From positions 700,897 through 764,896 of the forward strand of contig PCDI01000014.1 in assembly GCA_002778195.1 (NCBI GenBank): 64,000 bases of DNA, in the 5' to 3' direction. The DNA is from Raffaelea ambrosiae (lineage: Eukaryota > Ascomycota > Sordariomycetes > Ophiostomatales > Ophiostomataceae). The notes beneath the pieces are model-generated. The model had not been told where the DNA came from. It saw only the letters and a program-made list of their open reading frames with translations, and ran no database searches. The first letter of the stretch is position 1, and each line of letters opens with the position of its first letter. The position numbers were made by a program, and so were the translations under genes. This document shows positions 58,697 through 64,000 of the stretch, piece by piece.

Positions 58697-59080
58697 GTGG
58701 AAGAGGGAGCCGGCAGGAGCCATGATTGGCGAGAGTAGTCGCTCTTTATAGTCTGTATTCGGGCTGTGCACGCACACGTCCGTAGCGAATATAATCCGCA
58801 TTGAACGTGCATCAACTGCATCAAATGCATCAAATGCATCAAATGCATCAAATTTGCGGTCAATCTGCTTTTGACGGGCATGGACTTTCATGCCATGCAT
58901 TGAACTGCATTCCAAGGTTGTCTACGCGAACTGGGTGGCTTCTTATGCGTAAACATGTCTTGGTTCGGGTATTTCGTAATCATCACACCTTTTTCAACCA
59001 CGCCCAAATGCACCACGCGAACAGAGACTGGTTGTTCCTTGCCTTGTCAATTATATACATACATCCCTCTCACTTCTCCA
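58697..59080. other. Convergent 3' intergenic region
   Basis: 384 bp between the stops of the MFS gene and T5orf172 gene A. Contains a small minisatellite. No gene seen. Confidence 0.5.
58808..58852. repeat. 9-bp minisatellite
   Basis: About five copies of gcatcaaat in non-coding sequence. Confidence 0.85.
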
Positions 59081-61558
59081 TCATATCAAAATGCATTCCC
59101 CGGCCTGGTGCGATGCTAGGCAATATCTCCGCGGTGCGTGTCGGGGAGCCCCGTGTGATGGCCCGCCTTCCTGGCCCAGCAGCATGGCCAGAACAGAAAA
59201 GAATAGGAAAAGCAAGCCGGCACAGTAGAGGAAAAGCAAGGATCCGAGCAGCCAGGCTGTCGCTGGATGCCGCCCTTTGGCTGCGAGACCCAACGTCCTC
59301 CCCACATGTGCCCGACCACGAAACTTCATGCAGCTCCTCAGTCTATGGACTCTGGTTCCGTGCGTCGTCCCATCGGAACGATTCCTGACCGTCTCCAGCC
59401 AGGTCCAGACGGAGTAGCGGTGCTTGTGCTTGTGCTTGTGCTTCCTCAGTCTCTGCTTCATTGCCTCGACCTTGGCCATCCAGTTCCTCTTGAGCTTGCC
59501 GTGTGCGTCGTAGGGCATCGTGCTCGAAAACCGGCTCCAGGCCTTGACGACGTCCAAGGCTTGTGCCTCGTCCGTTTGAAACCACTCTTCGTGATCCACG
59601 CCCCCTTCCAGAGGCTGTTCGGATCCCTCCCAGAGACGCAAGACGAGCATTTCCACGAGGCGGACGGGCAGGCCCAGCACCCCCAGAAGTGGAAACACGC
59701 CGTTGTTCTGTTGGAACTGGCGCTGCAGCTGCTGAGTCTTCGCCTTGCTTCGGCTCTTGCAGATGGTGCACGTGTGCGTCAGATGGCAGTGCTGGAGCGT
59801 TCGATGAACAAGCGTCTCGATTCTGCGGACGGCACACTCGACACGCACGGCAAAGACGAACTTGAGGTCCGGCACGCACGTCGTCTTCCAGTATCGCAGC
59901 CGTTCCGCAACCGGGCCCGGCAGTCTTTTCGCACTTGGCCCGAATATGATTTTCCTGGCCCTGCTGGTCCTGGCCCTGGCCCTGGCCCTGGCTCTGGCCT
60001 TTGTACTCCTCCTCTTGGTCCTGGCATTCCTTCTCGCAGCAGCGGGCTGCTTCACCGTCGGATCCCGGGCCTTGCCTATTTTGAGGAATTGGGGCTGCGA
60101 CGCTCGGCGAAATGCATAGATCCAACCCGGCACAATGGTTTTTGTCTTCTTCATTTGCTCCAACTGCTTCTTCAGTTGATCGGATGGACTCGCTGCTTGG
60201 GAAAAAGGGTTGAACTTGAACGGTTTCAAGGAAGATGCAGCATGCTTGTTGACCTTGACGAGATCCTCGACGGAATCCTCGTCAGACTCTTCGTCGGAAT
60301 CCTCGTCGAGATACTCGTCGGAATCCTCGTCGAGATACTCGTCGGAATCCTCGTCGAGATACTCGTCGGAACCTTCTAAGGGATCCTCAAAGAGATCCTC
60401 GCCGTCAGCCACGTCTGGAGGAACATTCTCTCGTCGAGGATCATGATCCAGATCATCGCTGAAGAAACTGGGCTCGTCTATACAGGTGTCGCCGTCTTCG
60501 ACCTCATGGTGGAGTCCGCCGCGATCCTCGAGCAAGCTGTCGTCCTCGGTGTGTTGTGATAGTTCTTGGGAGTCCTCAACCAGGCTGCTGTCCTCTATGA
60601 ATTCCGGCAGCTCCTGGGAGTCCGCAAACAGGCTATCGTCCGCGGTGTGCTCTGGTAGCCCCTGCGAGAACGAGTCGTCGACGCTCGTGTCGGGACTGGG
60701 AGCTCCCTGTTCGGTGACGTCGGAGTTGTCAAACAAACCGGACAGGTCCGAAGAATTGACGACGTCCGAGATAACCTCCGAATCATCGGCAGAGAGATCG
60801 GCAGGATGAGAGCCCACCGCGGCTGCCGAGTCGTCGCATGTGTCCGCCAGACGATCGATGGAGACATCTTCTGTCGAGGCATCTGTCGGGACATCTGTCG
60901 GGACATCCTCTGTCGAGGCATCTGTCGGGACATCCTCTGCTGGGGCATCCCCCAAGTCTCTGGCCAACCGCTCCTCCGTCTCTTCATCGACATCATGCCC
61001 GCTGTCTCCATCATCGCTGCCGTGTGTGTTTGCCTTTTGAAGTCGGCGTAGGGCAGCAATGCTTTCTTCCCACGTCGCTGTCGTCATCGGCAAAGGCACG
61101 TCTGGACACGCAGACGACTCCAAGCTGAGGCCACACGCCTGGACATACCCGTGCCACAGGCGCTCGCGCCAAGCCCGGCATATCTCGTCGGCCTTGTCTT
61201 TGTGCGAGCGACCGCAGACCAGCAGCAGGGAGAGCTCGGTCAAGAGCGAGCATGATCGAGGAGATGGGACGTCCGTGCGGAGGAGCTCGTCAATGTTGTG
61301 GGCGATGGACGCCTCTCTTTTCTTTCCCAGGCGTCGAATACAGGGTTTTGGTTTATTCTCAGGGCCTAGCTTTGGTTTCTTCGCATGGGTAGATTTTGGT
61401 TGCTTTGCAGCGATGCAAGTCGTGTGAGGTGGTTGTGTGCCGAGAAAACGGCACAGACTGTCGTGAGATTGGAAATAGTAGATCTCGTCGTCCCCGTCGT
61501 AGGCAAGAAACGGCTCAGACTGGGAGGGAGGAGGGGGTGCAGCAGATAGAGGAGACAT
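59081..61558 (-). CDS. T5orf172 (GIY-YIG-like) domain protein A with acidic repeats and C-terminal membrane segment
   Basis: Single exon of 825 residues; the first ATG is at 61558 (MSPLSAAPPPPSQ). Residues 15-144 form a domain shared with protein B next door: PFLAYD, FLGTQPPHTTCI, VPSPR and LVCGRSHK with Cys115, Arg117 and His119, then WRERLWHGY. Residues about 200-430 are very acidic and repetitive (TEDVPTD units, DEDSDEYL units). The T5orf172/MUG113-type domain starts with GWIYAF at 478-483 and LKIGKA, is interrupted by a basic Ala-Arg repeat, and continues through ERLRYWK, VRVECAVRRIETLVHRTL and EEWFQTD (Trp659). A hydrophobic helix (about 769-796) suggests membrane anchoring. Phage T5 Orf172 belongs to the GIY-YIG nuclease superfamily; the fungal role is unknown. 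No experimental function is claimed. Confidence 0.85.
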   Translation of the reverse strand: MSPLSAAPPPPSQSEPFLAYDGDDEIYYFQSHDSLCRFLGTQPPHTTCIAAKQPKSTHAKKPKLGPENKPKPCIRRLGKKREASIAHNIDELLRTDVPSPRSCSLLTELSLLLVCGRSHKDKADEICRAWRERLWHGYVQACGLSLESSACPDVPLPMTTATWEESIAALRRLQKANTHGSDDGDSGHDVDEETEERLARDLGDAPAEDVPTDASTEDVPTDVPTDASTEDVSIDRLADTCDDSAAAVGSHPADLSADDSEVISDVVNSSDLSGLFDNSDVTEQGAPSPDTSVDDSFSQGLPEHTADDSLFADSQELPEFIEDSSLVEDSQELSQHTEDDSLLEDRGGLHHEVEDGDTCIDEPSFFSDDLDHDPRRENVPPDVADGEDLFEDPLEGSDEYLDEDSDEYLDEDSDEYLDEDSDEESDEDSVEDLVKVNKHAASSLKPFKFNPFSQAASPSDQLKKQLEQMKKTKTIVPGWIYAFRRASQPQFLKIGKARDPTVKQPAAARRNARTKRRSTKARARARARARTSRARKIIFGPSAKRLPGPVAERLRYWKTTCVPDLKFVFAVRVECAVRRIETLVHRTLQHCHLTHTCTICKSRSKAKTQQLQRQFQQNNGVFPLLGVLGLPVRLVEMLVLRLWEGSEQPLEGGVDHEEWFQTDEAQALDVVKAWSRFSSTMPYDAHGKLKRNWMAKVEAMKQRLRKHKHKHKHRYSVWTWLETVRNRSDGTTHGTRVHRLRSCMKFRGRAHVGRTLGLAAKGRHPATAWLLGSLLFLYCAGLLFLFFSVLAMLLGQEGGPSHGAPRHAPRRYCLASHQAGECILI
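59985..60030. repeat. Hexanucleotide repeat encoding Ala-Arg in protein A
   Basis: Copies of ctggcc/ccctgg on the plus strand encode an alternating Ala-Arg tract on the minus strand, inside the T5orf172 domain. Confidence 0.75.
60280..60375. repeat. 24-bp in-frame tandem repeat in protein A
   Basis: Three to four copies of a 24-bp unit (core cctcgtcgagatactcgtcg) encode DEDSDEYL repeats at about residues 396-425. Confidence 0.88.
60860..60955. repeat. Imperfect in-frame repeat (TEDVPTD units) in protein A
   Basis: Repeated tctgtcgaggcatctgtcgg-type units on the plus strand give Thr-Glu-Asp-Val/Pro-Thr-Asp repeats in the acidic region. Confidence 0.75.
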
Positions 61559-62212
61559 GATCGGGGCCGGGCGACTCGTGTAGAGCGTCCAGCCGGTGGT
61601 CACTGGACAGCCACAGCCAGAGAAGACTTCTAGGCAACAAAAGCGGCAGCATCACATCTTATATTACACAGCCATTGAGAAGGGGGGGGGGGGGGGGGGC
61701 AGCCATGCAGGCGGTGGAAAACCTAGCCACAGCCTCCCAAAATGCCGCTTCCCGAGCCCAGCACTCCCAGGCCATGGTAGTAGCATCAGCACAGAGCAGG
61801 GGTAGTTCGGGGGGGGCTGGTCACTGGTCAGGCTGGCAGCGTCCGAAACCCTGTCCAGAAGGAGGAGGTGTTCCTGCCACACGATTTATTTTCGTGCGCA
61901 AATATACATAGTACTTTTCAGGAGGGTGTGAATGCGTCTCTGGCGCGGTGCTGTCCAGCGACTCGACACTGGAAGCCTGCGGAACCACTACGAGGATGGC
62001 GCAGATTGAGGGGGGGGGGGGAGGTTCCCGTGTGTGTGGCGGAGGATTTAGCTGCAGCCACTACTGCAGAGGGCTGAGGAGATCCCAGTCAATGGAGTGC
62101 GCAGCAGTGTGGTTCGCAGAGCGCGGGCCGGAAGACAGGATGAACTTGGATTCTACTAGGCAGGGTATCTCATAGGCAATACAGTATCGTACATTAGTAT
62201 ACAGTGGTTGGA
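61559..62212. other. Intergenic region between the two T5orf172 genes
   Basis: 654 bp holding the promoter of gene A and the 3' end of gene B (both minus strand). Contains two poly-G runs. No gene seen. Confidence 0.5.
61682..61699. repeat. Poly-G run (18 bp)
   Basis: Homopolymer upstream of gene A. A second run of about ten G lies near 62011-62020. Such runs could form G-quadruplexes and are prone to sequencing error. Confidence 0.85.
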
Positions 62213-63550
62213 TCATCGCCGGCGCGTCCGCGTCGTTTCACCGCCCTTCTTCTGCTGCGTCGTTTCATCGCTCCTCTTCTGCTGCATGTCCTCGAGCCTT
62301 CTGCGTGAGCACCACTTCACCTCCGCAAGCCAGGACCGGACCACGTCCTCCTCGGCGTCCTCCTCTGGGTCCTCCGTTTCGTAGGCCTTTCTCCTGATGT
62401 CCTTCTTCTTCTCGTGAACCTTCCTCGACCAGTACTCGTCGAGGGAGCAATATTCATCGTATGGCAGTGTCTTGGCATACCGCGCCCAGGTCTCGACGAC
62501 TCTCCTGGCCCGTTTCGGGTCCGTGGCGAACCACTCGTTGTGCTTTGTCCCCCTTTCGACGACCTCCCCGTTCCTTGTCTTTTTCTTCGTCCTGTGGACG
62601 GCGCATGGGTCCTCCACGAGACGATCGCTCTGCAGCGTGCGGTGGATCAAACTCTCGATCTTCCCAACGGCGCATTCAATGCGCACAACCGCCAGCACTT
62701 CCAGGTCTTCCACACAGTCTGCCCAATAGGACAGCCGCTCTTCGACGGGGGGTGGGTATTCTTGGCTCTTCCTGTTCTTGCCGTTTTTGCTGTTTTTCTT
62801 TGCCCTGCCCCCGTGCGTGTGCTGGCCGTGCTGGCCGTGCTTGTCGTGCTGGCCGTGCTCGTGCTGGTCGTGCTGGTCGTGCTGGTCGTGCTGGTCGTGC
62901 TGGTCTGTGGCTTTCCCAATCTTGATGTACTCGGGATGCGAGCGGCTGCGGAATATATAGATGTAGCCAGACGTGGTGTTGGCAGTGATTCTCATTTGCT
63001 CCAGGAGCTTCTTCAGCTGGCCGAGCGGGTCGTGGGCCGGGGGATACCGTTTGAACGTCCTCGTCGCCGGCGTCGCGAACGAGGCCGTGCGGCTGTCGAG
63101 GACGTCTTCCCAGTCCCCGATCTCCATGGACGGCGGGGCCTCGGCAAGCTGGTCCGCCTGGCACACGCCATGCGCCTCGGCGAAGCCTTGCCAAAGACGT
63201 GATTTCCATGTGCGCAGGATGGCCTCGGCCTGTCCCTTGTGGTAGCGGCTGCAGAGGACGCGGCTGGACAGCTTGGCCAGGAGCTTCTCCGCGCGAGGAG
63301 ACGGGATGCAGGCATCCAGGAGCTTCTCGGACAGCTCCTCGGCCTCGCGCTGGCTCTGCTTCGATGCATGAAGCGAGCAGTGCGGCTTGTTTCTCGCATA
63401 CGGGGCATGGCCGATGCAAGCGGTGTAAGGCGGCTGGATGCCGAGGAAGTCGTGCAGACGCTCAAGAGACTCGAAGCGGAACGAGTGCTCTTTCCGGTCC
63501 CAGGTGAGAAATGGCCTAGAAGGCCGGGCGGCATGTATCAATGAGGGCAT
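62213..63550 (-). CDS. T5orf172 (GIY-YIG-like) domain protein B with Asp-Gln-His repeat
   Basis: Single exon of 445 residues from the ATG at 63550 (MPSLIHAARPSRPFL); an in-frame ATG at 63583 would add 11 residues. Residues 12-130 match the N-terminal domain of protein A: PFLTWD, FLGIQPPYTACI, IPSPR, VLCSRYHK (Cys100, Arg102, His104) and WKSRLWQGF. The acidic region of protein A is absent. The T5orf172 domain starts at GYIYIF (195-200), followed by EYIKIGKA. A (Asp-Gln-His)n and Gly-Gln-His repeat plus a Lys/Asn-rich stretch is inserted here, and the domain then resumes with ERLSYWA, VRIECAVGKIESLIHRTL and NEWFATD (Trp340). The C-terminus is charged and ends in basic repeats (TRTRRR). No membrane segment. 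Same strand as gene A, 654 bp upstream. Confidence 0.87.
   Translation of the reverse strand: MPSLIHAARPSRPFLTWDRKEHSFRFESLERLHDFLGIQPPYTACIGHAPYARNKPHCSLHASKQSQREAEELSEKLLDACIPSPRAEKLLAKLSSRVLCSRYHKGQAEAILRTWKSRLWQGFAEAHGVCQADQLAEAPPSMEIGDWEDVLDSRTASFATPATRTFKRYPPAHDPLGQLKKLLEQMRITANTTSGYIYIFRSRSHPEYIKIGKATDQHDQHDQHDQHDQHEHGQHDKHGQHGQHTHGGRAKKNSKNGKNRKSQEYPPPVEERLSYWADCVEDLEVLAVVRIECAVGKIESLIHRTLQSDRLVEDPCAVHRTKKKTRNGEVVERGTKHNEWFATDPKRARRVVETWARYAKTLPYDEYCSLDEYWSRKVHEKKKDIRRKAYETEDPEEDAEEDVVRSWLAEVKWCSRRRLEDMQQKRSDETTQQKKGGETTRTRRR
62822..62908. repeat. 9-bp in-frame repeat encoding Asp-Gln-His in protein B
   Basis: About nine copies of gtgctggtc or its variant gtgctggcc on the plus strand, giving DQH/GQH/DKH repeats on the minus strand within the T5orf172 domain. 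Confidence 0.9.
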
Positions 63551-64000
63551 TGTGCTTTTCTGGCTTGTTGCTCTGGCCAGCATTCGATGGGCGTCCCAGC
63601 CAAGAGCAGCCGCATTCGAACCAGCAGCCGCTTGCACTTATACGCAGCTTCCAGGCAGAGACCGTCTTCAGGCTGCACACTGGGAGAAGCACCATGAAAC
63701 ACCACACTGCCTCGCCCGCCAAAAAACGCCTGGTCGGCATGCCCGCATGGACAGGCAGTGGTAAGCCTTAGGGGCCACCCTCTGGAACGCTTTGCGCCCA
63801 CCAGGGGCACCCTCTACGTGTGCTATTTTCGGGGGCTCGTCCAGCCAGGTGTGGCAGGCTACATACAAAGCAGTATGCGGTCGAGCTCTGTCAAGGAGGA
63901 ATTGACCACCCTCCGACTGTCCAAAGACAATGTGCGACGCGGACCGTTACGGGCCACACACACACACTTTGGCGCCTTGGGGATGGTGGGTTGCATCGAA
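63551..64000. promoter_or_regulatory. Upstream region of T5orf172 gene B to the right edge
   Basis: 450 bp with the expected promoter of gene B. Short frames only; nothing else recognised before the window ends. Confidence 0.4.

Noticed and set aside
61559..61603. Upstream extension of T5orf172 protein A
   Set aside because: Starts with GTG, not ATG; the first ATG in frame is at 61558.
59081..63550. Homing endonuclease or group I intron interpretation of the GIY-YIG-like genes
   Set aside because: No intron or intein structure surrounds them; both are free-standing nuclear genes with extra N-terminal domains.

Overview
This 64 kb window is nuclear DNA of a filamentous ascomycete (Pezizomycotina, most likely a Sordariomycete). 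The evidence is short GT-AG introns with CTAAC/CTGAC branch points, GC-rich coding sequence, AT/pyrimidine-rich intergenic DNA, and typical fungal genes: FKS1-type glucan synthase, DASH subunit Dam1, a Dal5-type permease, an OPT transporter and a filamentous-fungal PARG. Genes are monocistronic. I see no tRNA, rRNA, CRISPR array or recognisable transposon. Exon boundaries below were read by eye from splice sites, reading phase and family similarity.

Left part (1-30 kb), mostly housekeeping: mitochondrial IF-2 (cut by the left edge), an orphan membrane protein, a PDAP1/HASPP28 phosphoprotein, an unrecognised F-box/LRR-like protein, mitochondrial succinyl-CoA:3-ketoacid CoA transferase, an Ariadne-type RBR E3 ligase, a type-5 peroxiredoxin, a DUF167/YggU protein, Dam1, a Sec14-like lipid transfer protein, a HINT-type HIT protein with a 15-nt microexon, Mog1, and a GCNA-like SprT protease with a long acidic tail.

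Middle (30-50 kb): about 5 kb without a convincing gene precedes FKS1, which has a probable 5'UTR intron and a Tyr at the first position of the echinocandin hot spot 1. Then come LCB1 of serine palmitoyltransferase, an oligopeptide transporter, and a poly(ADP-ribose) glycohydrolase with an altered signature loop.

Right part (50-64 kb), accessory in character: a decayed polysaccharide deacetylase/allantoinase-like gene is divergent from a 2-oxoglutarate/Fe(II) dioxygenase, followed by an amidase and an allantoate-permease-type MFS transporter. Together these resemble a small nitrogen-scavenging catabolic cluster. The window ends with two tandem, strongly diverged paralogues carrying a shared N-terminal Cys/His domain and a T5orf172 (GIY-YIG-like) domain. 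Each has different low-complexity repeats inserted at the same point of the nuclease-like fold, and one has a C-terminal membrane segment. This pair is the best candidate for an undescribed system here.
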